Positions 25,801 to 34,352 of a stretch of DNA of 64,000 bases are shown here, piece after piece; position 1 is the stretch's first letter, and the number at the start of each line of letters is the position of its first letter. A program made the position numbers and the translations under genes. Source of the stretch: CAZLBC01 sp964557575 (GTDB lineage: Bacteria; Planctomycetota; Phycisphaerae; SM23-33); the NCBI GenBank assembly GCA_964557575.1, contig CAZLBC010000019.1:1-64000 (forward strand). The letters are read 5' to 3'. The notes beneath the pieces were generated by a model. It saw nothing but the letters and a program-made list of their open reading frames with translations. It did no database searches and was not told the DNA's origin.

Positions 25801-26716
25801 CCCCGGCGATCACGATCTCGCGGGTAAACCGGCTGTCCTCGCAGGTCGCCAGGGTCTCGCCCGTCGCGGCGTCCAGGATCGCGGCGGGCGCATCGATGCC
25901 GAGCGTCGCGTAGACCCGGTCGCCCACGGCCGCCAGGCGCCGGAGCAGGTGCGCCGGGCCGCTCTTGAGGCCGAAGTCCTTGCTGGCCCAGCGGGGGATG
26001 TCGCGCTTCCACAGGATGGTCCCGTTGAATGCGTCGCGGGCGACGAGCTTCCAGCGGGCGGGCAACTGTATCGAGGCCCGCGAGCCCTCGTCGAGGATGT
26101 AGAACAGCCGGCCGCCGGCGGAGACGAGCGCGGTCATGCTGGCCATGTGGTCGTGGTGCCGGGCCCATCCCGGGCTGCCGAGCCACTGGAGGCGCGTGGG
26201 GGGCGCGACCAGGGTGTCCGTGCCCGTCGGATTGCCGTCCGGGCCGTGGAGGTAGTGGGTCCAGTCGTCCATCTCTTCGGGCCGTGGCTTGACCGTCTTG
26301 GCCCATTTCCCGCCGCGCCGCGCAAGGAGGACCCCGTTGGGGGCAATGACGCGCATCAGCTCGTCGGTATCGGCCCGGGCCGGATCTTCGGCCACGACGA
26401 GATTCACGAAGTCGTCGACGTAGGGCAGGTGCCGCCCGTCCCAACGGTCGATTCCGACCGTTCCGTAGGTGCCCGCCTCAATCAGCCGTTTGCGGGCCGC
26501 CGTCACGGCGGCCGCGTCGGTCGAAAGACCGTGCACCGTGTACGGGCCGCCCGCGGCGAGTTCCGCCGCCAGGGTCCCGTCGCCGCAGCCGAGGTGCACC
26601 ACGACACCGCCCCGGACGCCGGACTGCCGCAGCAGGTCGGCGGCGTCCCCGCCGAACGCCGCGCAGGTGTAGAGAAGCGCACAAACGACGGTAATACATG
26701 ACGCGTGTCTTTTCAT
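22838..26716 (-). CDS. Secreted fusion of SAM-methyltransferase-like domain and PQQ-type beta-propellers
   Basis: 1292 aa with a signal peptide. Residues about 25-140 resemble a class I SAM methyltransferase (motif I VVVHLGCGDGTLAAEL, 38-53; later ELMRVIAPNGVLLARR). The rest is two sets of PQQ/Trp-docking-like propeller blades (DAFNGTILWKRDIP; DARDGTVRWTCTTGGQTDTP) and ends in a beta-sandwich of about 180 residues. It is exported, where SAM is not expected, so the methyltransferase-like domain may have another ligand or be structural. Similar fusions are known from Planctomycetota and relatives. It lies downstream of the sulfatase gene on the same strand (46 bp) and is probably cotranscribed. 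Confidence 0.8.
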   Translation of the reverse strand: MKRHASCITVVCALLYTCAAFGGDAADLLRQSGVRGGVVVHLGCGDGTLAAELAAGGPYTVHGLSTDAAAVTAARKRLIEAGTYGTVGIDRWDGRHLPYVDDFVNLVVAEDPARADTDELMRVIAPNGVLLARRGGKWAKTVKPRPEEMDDWTHYLHGPDGNPTGTDTLVAPPTRLQWLGSPGWARHHDHMASMTALVSAGGRLFYILDEGSRASIQLPARWKLVARDAFNGTILWKRDIPRWASKDFGLKSGPAHLLRRLAAVGDRVYATLGIDAPAAILDAATGETLATCEDSRFTREIVIAGDTALLVAGTEKSRLPDFRRVGTYVWSNTRASNSGWGWNRTERRIVACRAGAGKLLWKRDIPVAPCSLAADAKSIVFHDGRKLVCLEKQSGKTRWDAAETPLKMPVPSNTGPRVLIYRDRVLLATNNGRMSGWMLADGKKIWEQRHKPSGHLSLRDLFVVDGLAWTAAIAGSDHDGVWTGYDPLTGAQKREFAPDVNLHWFHHRCYPSKATGRFLITGRNGTEYVDLREEHWTPNHWFRGGCIYGVMPCNGMTYASFDACGCQLEAKLKGFKALKAAPVPKPAADPRLERGPAFGAVAGPAAGPGDWPTFRRDPARSAAAPDAPAATGKSWETALGGRLTQPVIAAGTVFVAARDRDTVYALDARDGTVRWTCTTGGQTDTPPTYHDGLLIFGSADGCVYALRAADGAPAWRFRAAPVDQRHMAEERIASVWPVHGSVLVRKDADGRAVVYCTAGRSIYLDGGIHFLRLEAKTGTLLGEVVWDDEDPASDKNMHDAYLKRTPGNTMPVGLSDVLSCDGRNLWMRSQKIAFDGTRSELAVLAATEQSPEDAHLFCQIGFVDDSYFFRSYWTYGRRMVGGYGGWYQAGRYVPAGRILCFDDDAVYGYGRKPAYMVNASVIEYKLFAARKTVTEEDIRRTLKASRAMNKRRPERNATSSDWRLRWYFPDEVLSAARTRWQVDQPAVFARSLCLAGDVLIVAGPPDVIDERYAYHNPDNPDVRALLKRQEEAYAGKHGGQLWLVGKADGTVKARHKLDTIPVFDGMAAAHGRLFMSTVDGRLLAISAAGIAALPSLKSQPLHTVWDKPEDPDYLLPLPEPKNNDFAVVNGCSVFASKLGYRLRAKGKDTLGIAVKKLEKPITGTATFRTRIRAVPQARGLLRNGYLAFGASAREPDLVKCGVRLRPQTAAIVQGPFAGGEKKAVRAKVSAPEKKGLEAVVTVDLAARKVTYVANGVKLDAKLKSPLRKITHVGYLMDSAVIDVAPITIERND

Positions 26717-26762
26717 CGCGGGTCTCGCTTTCGTGTTGACTACGGGGTGTCGTCCTTCGTGC

Positions 26763-28142
26763 TTACTTCATGTCCTCGTGCTCTTCTTTCATGATCCGGG
26801 CGATATCGGCGACGACGTCGGGATGGTCCGCGGCCACGTTTTTCCGCTCGGAGCGGTCCTTCGTGATGTCGTAGAGTTCGATGGGGCGGGGATTTTTCCG
26901 CCGGGTATTCAGGCGGACGCCCTTCCACCGGCCCTTGAGCACGGCCTTCTTGCCGCCCTGCTCGTAGAACTCCCAGAAGAGATGGTCGTGTTGTTTCTGC
27001 ACGCCGGTGCCGGTGAGCGTCGGGACCATCGAGATGCCGTCCGTTTTCGGGCAGTCGGCCCCGGCCAGCTCGGCGAACGTCGGCAGGATGTCCTGGAACC
27101 CGGAGACGTGGTCGCTGGCGGTGCCGGCCGCGACCGTGCCGGGCCACCGCGCGATCGTGGGAACGCGGACACCGCCCTCGTAAAGGTCCCGTTTCATGCC
27201 GCGCAGGTCCCCGTTGGAGTCGAAGTACTCCATCTTGTGCCCGCCCTCCTGGTGCGGGCCGTTGTCGCTGGAGAACATCACCAGCGTGTTCCGGTCCAGG
27301 CCGCACTTTTTGAGTTTCGCGAATATTTCCGCGACGTACCCGTCGATGTAGCTGATCATGGCGGCGAACCCCTTTTCCTGGTCCGGCCAGTCCCGATCGG
27401 CGTACTGTCCGTACGAGGGGACCTCCATGCCCTTGTTTCGTCCCTCGTTGTTGGCGTGCGGTATGTTCAGGGCGTAGTAGAGGAAGAAGCGGTTGTCCGT
27501 GTGCTCGTCGATGAACTCCAGGACCTCCTTCTGGCAGAGGTGCGGGACGAAGTCCACCTTCTTTCTGGCGACGCCGGCGCCGTCGGGGACCTTTCCCCGC
27601 CACGTGTCTTCGAGCACGTTCCGCAGCGCGACCTTTTGTCCGTTCCTGATGACGAACTCGGGAAAGCAGTTGTGGGCGTGGTTCATGCAGACGTAGCCGT
27701 AGAAGTAGTCGAAGCCCTGGTCGTTCGGGTCGCTGAGGCCCGGCCTGCCGACGCCCCATTTGCCGACGCAGCCGGTGGCGTACCCGGCCTTCTTGAGTAT
27801 CTTCGCCACGGTCGGCTCGTCCGCGCGGAGCCGCTGGTTGCCGTTGGTGCGGACGGTGCAGTGGCCGGTGTGCAGGCCCGTCATCAGGACGCAGCGCGAC
27901 GGCGCGCAGACGGTCGAGCCCGCGTAGTGGCTGGTCAGCCGCATACCCTCACGCGCCATCCGGTCGAGGTGGGGGGTCTTGAGCGTCTCCTGCCCGAAAC
28001 AGCCCGGGTCGCCGTATCCCATGTCGTCGGTGAGGATGTAGATGATGTTGGGTTTCGCCGGGGTTGCGGCGGCGGCCGCGCGGCGCAGCGCCGGCGCCGC
28101 GGCGCCGGCACCGAGGCACGCGAGGAAGGATCGTCGGTTCAT
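26763..28142 (-). CDS. Tat-exported sulfatase (arylsulfatase family S1)
   Basis: 459 aa with a twin-arginine leader (NRRSFLACLGAG). Asp39/Asp40 (YILTDDMGYGD) are metal ligands and STVCAPSRCVLMTG contains the C-x-P-S-R sulfatase signature, with Cys79 the residue expected to become formylglycine. FSSDNGPHQ supplies further metal ligands. It hydrolyses sulfate esters on a glycan or other substrate outside the cytoplasm; the subfamily and linkage are not deducible. A maturase would have to be encoded elsewhere. A GGGAG site precedes the start. It is 30 bp downstream of the ThuA gene. Confidence 0.9.
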   Translation of the reverse strand: MNRRSFLACLGAGAAAPALRRAAAAATPAKPNIIYILTDDMGYGDPGCFGQETLKTPHLDRMAREGMRLTSHYAGSTVCAPSRCVLMTGLHTGHCTVRTNGNQRLRADEPTVAKILKKAGYATGCVGKWGVGRPGLSDPNDQGFDYFYGYVCMNHAHNCFPEFVIRNGQKVALRNVLEDTWRGKVPDGAGVARKKVDFVPHLCQKEVLEFIDEHTDNRFFLYYALNIPHANNEGRNKGMEVPSYGQYADRDWPDQEKGFAAMISYIDGYVAEIFAKLKKCGLDRNTLVMFSSDNGPHQEGGHKMEYFDSNGDLRGMKRDLYEGGVRVPTIARWPGTVAAGTASDHVSGFQDILPTFAELAGADCPKTDGISMVPTLTGTGVQKQHDHLFWEFYEQGGKKAVLKGRWKGVRLNTRRKNPRPIELYDITKDRSERKNVAADHPDVVADIARIMKEEHEDMK

Positions 28143-28172
28143 GCTTGAGCTCCCTACAAGAGATGATACTCC

Positions 28173-29093
28173 TTACTCGTTCATCGCGGCGATCCGTTTC
28201 CGCATGGCCGCGGTGTTGAAATTTTTCGGCGCCGGTTTCCCCAGGTCGGCCTGCATTTCCTCGAGCGTCGGCGTTTTGGACGGCACGCCGTCTTCCGGCA
28301 CGTCGATTCCCGCTATCCAGGCCAGCGCGTTCAGCGACGCCGTCCGGAAACTGTCCTGTGCCCAGTTCCAGTGCTGATGCATGCCGGTAAAGCCCCAGCC
28401 CCGTCCGTCGCCGGGCCGCCGGTAGGTCCAGCCGACGACCTCCTTCATGCCCGTCCGCTTGCGGACTTCGGAATTGCCGCTGTGGGGGCCGAACTTCCGC
28501 CGGCGCGTACTCTCCGGCGGGACGGCGGCGAGGATCGGCGTGACCCCCTTCATGCCGTCCACGAATTTCATGTGATAATACCACTCGTCGTGAATCGTGA
28601 AGGGCGTGAGGCCGCGCGAGACGGGGTGATCGGGAAACGATGTGAAGTCCGCCTTCCAGGACGGGTTCACCGACCAGTGCCGGACGTACGACCCGCCGAT
28701 CCACTTGATCAGGCGGCCGACCGCCTTCTTGTGTGCCGGGTCCAGCGTGTAGTGAAAACAGGCCAGCCCGACCCCCTTATCCATCAGTGGTTCCAGGCGG
28801 TCGCCCAGCTTCTTTACCAGCCTGCCCCCGTCGCTGCCCAGTACTATGGCGTCCGCCGTGTCCATCGGGGACAGGTCCTTGTTGTCCGGAATGACGAGGC
28901 ACCTTGCCCCCGGGACCCCGGCCTCGAGCATGCGGGACAGCATCCTGAAGGCGGCCCCGTACGCGTGCCCGCCGTACCCGTGACTGTGCGGCCCGTGAAT
29001 AAAGACGATTGTTTTTTCCGCCGGCCCGTCGGCCGCATCTACAGTACCCGCACACATCGCTATCGCCACTATCATCGCTGTCATCGTTTTCAT
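28173..29093 (-). CDS. Secreted ThuA-domain protein
   Basis: 306 aa with a signal peptide (MKTMTAMIVAIAMCAGTVDA). TIVFIHGPHSHGYGGHAYGA, the GLACFHYTLDP block and WSVNPSWKADFTSFPDHPVS are characteristic of the glutamine-amidotransferase-like ThuA fold. ThuA-type proteins accompany carbohydrate catabolism genes and one is implicated in trehalose/sucrose 3-keto metabolism. The reaction of this secreted form is not established. AGGAG is nine bases from the start, and a TATGAT box lies at 29132-29137. It is followed by the sulfatase and PQQ-propeller genes. Confidence 0.85.
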   Translation of the reverse strand: MKTMTAMIVAIAMCAGTVDAADGPAEKTIVFIHGPHSHGYGGHAYGAAFRMLSRMLEAGVPGARCLVIPDNKDLSPMDTADAIVLGSDGGRLVKKLGDRLEPLMDKGVGLACFHYTLDPAHKKAVGRLIKWIGGSYVRHWSVNPSWKADFTSFPDHPVSRGLTPFTIHDEWYYHMKFVDGMKGVTPILAAVPPESTRRRKFGPHSGNSEVRKRTGMKEVVGWTYRRPGDGRGWGFTGMHQHWNWAQDSFRTASLNALAWIAGIDVPEDGVPSKTPTLEEMQADLGKPAPKNFNTAAMRKRIAAMNE

Positions 29094-29221
29094 GTCCGTG
29101 TTCTCCTGATATTCGCGCAGATCGTATCAATATCATAGGGAGAACATCGCCCGCGGGCAAGGAGTGGTCCCGTGCGGGACGTCGGGCGGGACATCGGGGA
29201 GACGGGTGACGGCCGTCCGGG

Positions 29222-31192
29222 CTACGCGTCCAGTGCGGCGAGGAGTTTCTCGGCCCGCGCGACGGTCTCGTCGGCGTCCTTCTGCAGGCCGACGATGAAC
29301 GGGTTCTCCTCCGGGCGCCCGCGCACGGCGCGGAAGTCGGCGTCGCGATCCTCGCCGCCGCCGTCGACGCCGAAGCCGATGCGCGCGCCGGCGCCGAACT
29401 CCTTCTCGGCGTCGCTGCGGATCATGGTGTTGAGCTTCACCCGGGCGTCGCGCCATTGGCCGATCACCGCGGCCCGCTCGTCCGGGGAGAGTTCGCAGAG
29501 CGTCTTGCCGCCCCGCGCCCGGTAGGCCTCGTTGGCCCAGGCCCACGCGGCGTCCTCGTAACCTTCGTAGATGTCGCGCAGGGCCGCCTCGAGTGAATGG
29601 ATATCGGCTGTCTCCGCGCTCTCCACTCGTTCGCAGAGGGACTCGATGTCCGCCTGCGGCGCGAGCAGCCCCAGGACGTCGACCCAGTCGCCGCCGGCCG
29701 GGCGCGTCGGCGGCGGCAGCGGTCCCGCTGCATCGGGCGCGCACTCGAGCCGTCTCGCCAGCACGTCGCCGAAGTAGACGCGCAGGGCGACCGCGTAGTG
29801 CTTCTTCGCGGTCCGGCACAGCAGGCGCTTCATCGACAGGCCGCGATAGTTCACGTACGCGCGGTCCCGGGATGCATCGGCGTATATCTCGGTGATTTCC
29901 GCCAGGCCCTTCAGTATCCTGCCGACGGTGTAGGGCGAGAACACGTCGAAGTTGATCAGGTCCAGTTTCTCACCGCCGGTGCGGCGGTCGCGCTGCGGCC
30001 ACTTCTCGCCGTCGCGGCGCGTGCCGACGGTGAAGAGGTTGACCGCCGGGGAAATGACCGATCGCCCCCCGTCGTCGGTGATATAGCTGAACGGCAGGTT
30101 GCGCGTGTCGAAGTTGGCGTAGTGCTTGCCCATGACCGCCGTGAACGCCCCGACCCGCGCGGGCCACAGCAGGTACGAGAAGCTCCCGGTCTTGCTGCCC
30201 CGGCCGAGGACGCCCTGGTGCACCGGCCCCATCTTGTACATGTGGTTGGACTGGTTCGTCCCGGACCCGGCGTTGAAGAAGCTGAACATACCGGCGATCA
30301 GCAGCGTGCTCTTGTGGTGCGAGACGGTGTACGGCCCGGCGAGCACCGAAACCGCTTCCCCGTGGAATCCCTCGCAGTTGGCGAAGAAAACCGACGACTC
30401 GGCGGAGAACTGCCGGCCGATCCTGCAGCCCTGGCCCACGAACGCGTTTTTGAGCATCGCCCCGCCGTCGACCGACGAGCCGGCGGCGACGATGAAGTTC
30501 TCGGCGACGACGCCGGCGCCGACGGTGGTCGGCGCGGCGGGCGTGGAACAGATGCTGCCGTTGGCCAGGCGCAACGCTCCGTCGACGACCGCGCCGTCGC
30601 CGAGGGCCACGCCGGTGATCGAGGCGCAGTTGAGCACGCGGGCCCCGTCGCCGATGCGGCCGCGCGTGGCGATCTTCTCAGCGGCGTAGGCGTCGACGAG
30701 CTGCGCAATGCGCGCGGCGAGGTCCGCGCGATGGCGGTAACAGGCCGCGAGATACGCGATCTGGGCGGTCAGGCGGTCGTAGATCTTTATCGCGCGGCCG
30801 CCGCCCTCGTTGAATACCTCGACCGCGACCCCGTTGCCGAACGACGTCTCGCCTTCGACCGCGAGCGTGCCGCAGTTGAGTACCGCCGCACCGTCGGCGA
30901 CGTCGTAGTTCGACAGGAGCGCGACGCGGTCGACCCGCGCGCCGCCGGCGACCGAGACCGCGTGCAGCGACGAGTCGTAGCAGCCGGCCGGCAGCGCGGC
31001 GCCGGCTACCGACACGGCGCCCGAGAATGCCCCGAGCCGCACGGGCCCGGAAAAGGCGCACCGCGCGACCGCGGTTGTCGTGAATCCGTCGGCGACCTGC
31101 ACGCTCGTCCAATCCGCGGCGCGCGAGCCGCGGCGTTCGAGGTCGGCAATTTCATCGGACGTCAGTGGGCGATACTCTCCGCCGGTGCTCAT
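29222..31192 (-). CDS. DUF4954 left-handed beta-helix protein
   Basis: 656 aa without a signal peptide. The first two thirds contain hexapeptide-type beta-helix repeats (GCRIGRQFSAESSVFFANCE; VGAGVVAENFIVAAGSSVDG). The central block SHHKSTLLIAGMFSFFNAGS is typical of DUF4954. The fold is that of acyl- and nucleotidyl-transferases, but no function is established for the family. It lies 88 bp downstream of an ADP-forming acyl-CoA ligase gene and an acyl carrier protein gene, so an acyl-transfer role is an attractive inference. The C-terminal 200 residues are mostly helical. Confidence 0.85.
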   Translation of the reverse strand: MSTGGEYRPLTSDEIADLERRGSRAADWTSVQVADGFTTTAVARCAFSGPVRLGAFSGAVSVAGAALPAGCYDSSLHAVSVAGGARVDRVALLSNYDVADGAAVLNCGTLAVEGETSFGNGVAVEVFNEGGGRAIKIYDRLTAQIAYLAACYRHRADLAARIAQLVDAYAAEKIATRGRIGDGARVLNCASITGVALGDGAVVDGALRLANGSICSTPAAPTTVGAGVVAENFIVAAGSSVDGGAMLKNAFVGQGCRIGRQFSAESSVFFANCEGFHGEAVSVLAGPYTVSHHKSTLLIAGMFSFFNAGSGTNQSNHMYKMGPVHQGVLGRGSKTGSFSYLLWPARVGAFTAVMGKHYANFDTRNLPFSYITDDGGRSVISPAVNLFTVGTRRDGEKWPQRDRRTGGEKLDLINFDVFSPYTVGRILKGLAEITEIYADASRDRAYVNYRGLSMKRLLCRTAKKHYAVALRVYFGDVLARRLECAPDAAGPLPPPTRPAGGDWVDVLGLLAPQADIESLCERVESAETADIHSLEAALRDIYEGYEDAAWAWANEAYRARGGKTLCELSPDERAAVIGQWRDARVKLNTMIRSDAEKEFGAGARIGFGVDGGGEDRDADFRAVRGRPEENPFIVGLQKDADETVARAEKLLAALDA

Positions 31193-31280
31193 GTGCGTTC
31201 TCCTGCAGGCCGGGTGGTCCTTTTCGCTGTCCCCGAAGTGCCGAAGCGTCTTCTCTTTCGGCTCGCCGGTCGTGCGCCGC

Positions 31281-33392
31281 TCAGATCATGATCCGGGCGT
31301 CCGCGATGAGAACACCCGCGCCGGCCTCGTTGACCATGACCGGGTTCATGTCCAGTTCCTTGATCTCGTCGCAGTCCGCGGCGAGCTGCGCCAGCCGCAC
31401 GATGCACTCCTCGAGGGCCGCCACGTCGCACTTCGCCCGTCCGCGGGCGCCGTCCAGCAGCGGGAAGCTGCGCAGCTCCCGGATCATATCGGCGACGTCG
31501 TGGGTCTCCAGCGGCAGTGCCCGGAACGCGACGTCCTTGAAGACCTCGACGAACGTGCCGCCCAGGCCCACCATGACGACCGGGCCGAAGATCGCGTCGC
31601 GTTTCATACCGAGGATGACCTCGCGGCCGCCGTCGGCCATCTGCTGGACGTTGACGCCCTTGATCTCCGCCGCGGGCGCCGCGGCCCCGACCGACGTTAT
31701 GATGCGCTCGAAGGCCGCCGCGGCGTCCTCCGGCGTCCGCACGTCGAGCACCACCCCGCCGACGTCGAACTTGTGCACGATGTCGGGGCTGTAGATCTTC
31801 ATGGCGACGGGGGCGGCCGTCTCGCGGGCGGCCGCCGCGGCCTCGTCGGCCGTCGTGGCGACGCGCGATGCGAGCACGGGCAGGCCGTAGGCGGCGAGTA
31901 CGCGCATCGCCTCGACCTCCGGCAGGTGCGTGCGTCCGGCGGCCGCCGCGTCGGCGATTTCCCGGCGGGCCGCGGTCGCGTCGAATTTCTTCGTCCGGAC
32001 CGGCACGTGGTCGGTGGCCAGCGCCTTCTCGACGGCCCAACTCGCCGCGAAGGAGGTCGCCATGGATTCCGGGAGGATGTAGTGCGGGATGTTGTTGCGC
32101 TGCATCAGGTCGATACCGCTGGCGACGTCGGTCTCGCCCATGAACGAGGCGTAGACGGGCTTCTGCGGGTTGGCGAGCGAGGTCTGTACGATTTCGTCGG
32201 CGATGTCGTCGATGTCGGTCATCGACTGCGGTGTGAGAATGACTATCGCGCCGCCCACGTCCGGATCCTGGAGCGTGGCGTTGAGGGCGGCGCGGTAGCG
32301 GTCCGAGCGCGCGTCGCCGATGACGTCGACCGGGTTCCTGGTATTCGCGGTGTTCGGCAGGGCCTCTTTCAGCACCGTTGCGGTATCCTCGCCGAAGCAT
32401 GCCATATCGAGCCCGGCGTCCACCGCCGCGTCGGTCGCCATGACGCCGGGGCCGCCGGCGTTCGTGATGATGGCGACGCGGTTGCTCTTGGGCCGCGGCT
32501 GGTAGGCCAGCGCGATCGCCTTGTTGAACAGTTCCTCGATCGTCCGGCACCGGAGGATGCCGGCCTGGCGCATGATCGCGTCGGTGACATCGTCCGCGCC
32601 GGCAAGCGAGCCGGTGTGGCTGGCCGCCGCGGAGGCCCCCGCGGTGGTGCGGCCGCTTTTAATGGCGAGGATCGGCTTGCCCGTCTCGCGCAGCACGGTT
32701 CGCGCCGCATTGAGCAGGGCCGCGCCGTCGGTGATTTCCTCGAGGTACATGAGGATTACCTTCGTCGCGTCGTCCTTCGCGAGATAGTGCAGCAGGTCGA
32801 CCTCGTTGATGTCGATCTTGTTGCCGAACGAGATGAATTTCGAGAAGCCGATGTGCTTGCCGCGCGCGTAGTCGAGAACCGCCGTGCACAGGGCCCCCGA
32901 CTGCGACAGGAAGGCGATCGACCCCGCCGCCGGCATCATGCGCGCGAAGGATGCGTTGAGCATGACCGCGGGATCGGTGTTGATGCTGCCGAGACAGTTC
33001 GGCCCGATCAGGCTGATGCCGTACCTGCCGGCGATGTCCTTCAGTTGTTGTTCGCGCTCGATCCCGGCGGGGCCGACCTCGCGGAAACCGGCCGAGATCA
33101 CGACGCAGGCCTTGACGCCCTTCCGGCCCATCTGCTCCATCGCGAGGTGGCATACGCTGGAGGGGAACACGAGCACGCCGAGGTCGATCGGGTCCGGTAT
33201 GTCTATGACGTAGTTGTACGCCTTGACCCCGCCGATCGACTTCGATCGCGGGCTGACCGGGTACACCGTCCCCGTGTAGCCGCCGTGCAGGATGTTTATG
33301 AAGATGTCGTGCGGTACCGTGCCCTGCGTTCGCGTGGCGCCGACGACGGCGACCGACGCCGGCGAAAATATCTGGTCGATGTTTTTCATCAT
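31281..33392 (-). CDS. ADP-forming acetate/acyl-CoA ligase, fused alpha-beta subunits
   Basis: 703 aa. The N-terminal CoA-binding domain (PASVAVVGATRTQGT), succinyl-CoA-ligase-like domain (LSQSGALCTAVLDYA) and the ASHTGSLAGADDVTDA segment, with His259 the expected phosphorylated residue, are followed from about residue 485 by an ATP-grasp domain (LPEVEAMRVLAAYGLPVLAS). The full complement supports reversible acyl-CoA + ADP + Pi = acid + CoA + ATP. The preferred acid is unknown. In a fermenter this would be an energy-conserving step. Here, however, it is 24 bp downstream of an acyl carrier protein gene and upstream of DUF4954, so it may feed acyl groups to a dedicated pathway. Confidence 0.85.
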   Translation of the reverse strand: MMKNIDQIFSPASVAVVGATRTQGTVPHDIFINILHGGYTGTVYPVSPRSKSIGGVKAYNYVIDIPDPIDLGVLVFPSSVCHLAMEQMGRKGVKACVVISAGFREVGPAGIEREQQLKDIAGRYGISLIGPNCLGSINTDPAVMLNASFARMMPAAGSIAFLSQSGALCTAVLDYARGKHIGFSKFISFGNKIDINEVDLLHYLAKDDATKVILMYLEEITDGAALLNAARTVLRETGKPILAIKSGRTTAGASAAASHTGSLAGADDVTDAIMRQAGILRCRTIEELFNKAIALAYQPRPKSNRVAIITNAGGPGVMATDAAVDAGLDMACFGEDTATVLKEALPNTANTRNPVDVIGDARSDRYRAALNATLQDPDVGGAIVILTPQSMTDIDDIADEIVQTSLANPQKPVYASFMGETDVASGIDLMQRNNIPHYILPESMATSFAASWAVEKALATDHVPVRTKKFDATAARREIADAAAAGRTHLPEVEAMRVLAAYGLPVLASRVATTADEAAAAARETAAPVAMKIYSPDIVHKFDVGGVVLDVRTPEDAAAAFERIITSVGAAAPAAEIKGVNVQQMADGGREVILGMKRDAIFGPVVMVGLGGTFVEVFKDVAFRALPLETHDVADMIRELRSFPLLDGARGRAKCDVAALEECIVRLAQLAADCDEIKELDMNPVMVNEAGAGVLIADARIMI

Positions 33393-33416
33393 TGATCTCT
33401 CGGTATCGGCGAGGGC

Positions 33417-33659
33417 CTATTCGACGTTGCCGCCGACGAAATCGACCGCGTCGGCCACATTCTGGACCGCCAGGGCCTTGGCCTCGTCCATTTCGATGTC
33501 GAACTCCTCCTCGAAGCCGGCGACGAGTTCGACGCTCTGCTGGCTGTCGGCCCCGAGATCGAACACGAAGTTGCTCTCCGGCGTGATCTCGCTCTCGTCG
33601 ATCTGGAGTACCCTGGCGATGACTTTCTTGACCCGCGCCTCAACTTCCGCTTTGTCCAT
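33417..33659 (-). CDS. Acyl carrier protein
   Basis: 80 aa, acidic, four-helix ACP pattern (KKVIARVLQIDESEITPESN; FVFDLGADSQQSVELVAGFE). Ser39 in GADS is the phosphopantetheine attachment site. The following residues are QQ rather than the LD usual in fatty-acid-synthesis ACPs, suggesting a specialised carrier. AAGGAG precedes the ATG. It heads the run ACP, acyl-CoA ligase, DUF4954. No ketosynthase or 4'-phosphopantetheinyl transferase gene is visible in the window. Confidence 0.9.
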   Translation of the reverse strand: MDKAEVEARVKKVIARVLQIDESEITPESNFVFDLGADSQQSVELVAGFEEEFDIEMDEAKALAVQNVADAVDFVGGNVE

Positions 33660-34130
33660 TACCGGCTCCTTACGCTATGAGGGGATGCGCGCCCGCCCGC
33701 ACTTCGGGCGGCCCGGCGTCGCTTTTTCCTGCTCTATCAGCCATCTGGTATGACGGGCGTACCATATTGGTTACGCCGCGGGGCGTCAAGAGGGAAATGA
33801 GGTTGCACGGAAGAACCCGGCGGCCATGTCCTGTTTATCTCACGGGCCTGTAGTAATTTAGACCTAAGGTGACCGGTCCCGTAAAACGCCGGGCGCATGG
33901 TGGCGGTCGTTCGGGCCAGTAGAGAGTCGCCGCCCGCATGAAACGCTTTCTCCTCACCCGCCGTCGTGGTGTTCCGGGGGGAAGCCGCCGGACCGGATAC
34001 GCGGCCCGATCGCGGTGACAGCCGTCAGCCCCCTGTGTCGTTACTGCCGTCAACCTCTTTGTTTTACCCCGCAAGCGGCTCGATCAGGCGAATGACAGAC
34101 ACCGCGAGAATTCCGGAAACAGGATGAAGC
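33660..34130. other. Intergenic, nothing supported
   Basis: No coding frame with a convincing start and composition, no repeat shared with the rest of the window and no terminator-like hairpin was found. A TATGGT box near 33760 (complement) may serve the acyl carrier protein gene. Confidence 0.4.
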
Positions 34131-34256
34131 TCAAAGGCGGCAGAGAATCGTCACGCGCGGAGGACCGGGCGTGGCGCCCTCGATCCAGTCGAGCCAGCAG
34201 AGGGGTTTGCCCAGATGGCAGAAGTGCAGCACGGCCGGCGCAAGCAGGATATACAT
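34131..34256 (-). CDS. Possible small membrane peptide or remnant
   Basis: A 41-residue frame with a hydrophobic first half (MYILLAPAVLHFCHLGKPLC) and the end RVTILCRL. It lies 96 bp after the DUF6288 gene on the same strand. The composition looks like a genuine membrane segment, but no ribosome-binding site is evident. It may be the tail of a decayed gene. Confidence 0.25.
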   Translation of the reverse strand: MYILLAPAVLHFCHLGKPLCWLDWIEGATPGPPRVTILCRL

Positions 34257-34352
34257 CCCGTTCTGGAGTCTCTTTCAGCATGTTCGATCCTTTCCGAGTA
34301 CGTCAAACACCGCGTTTTCGGGAAAACAATCGCCGGTCACTGACGGGATTTC

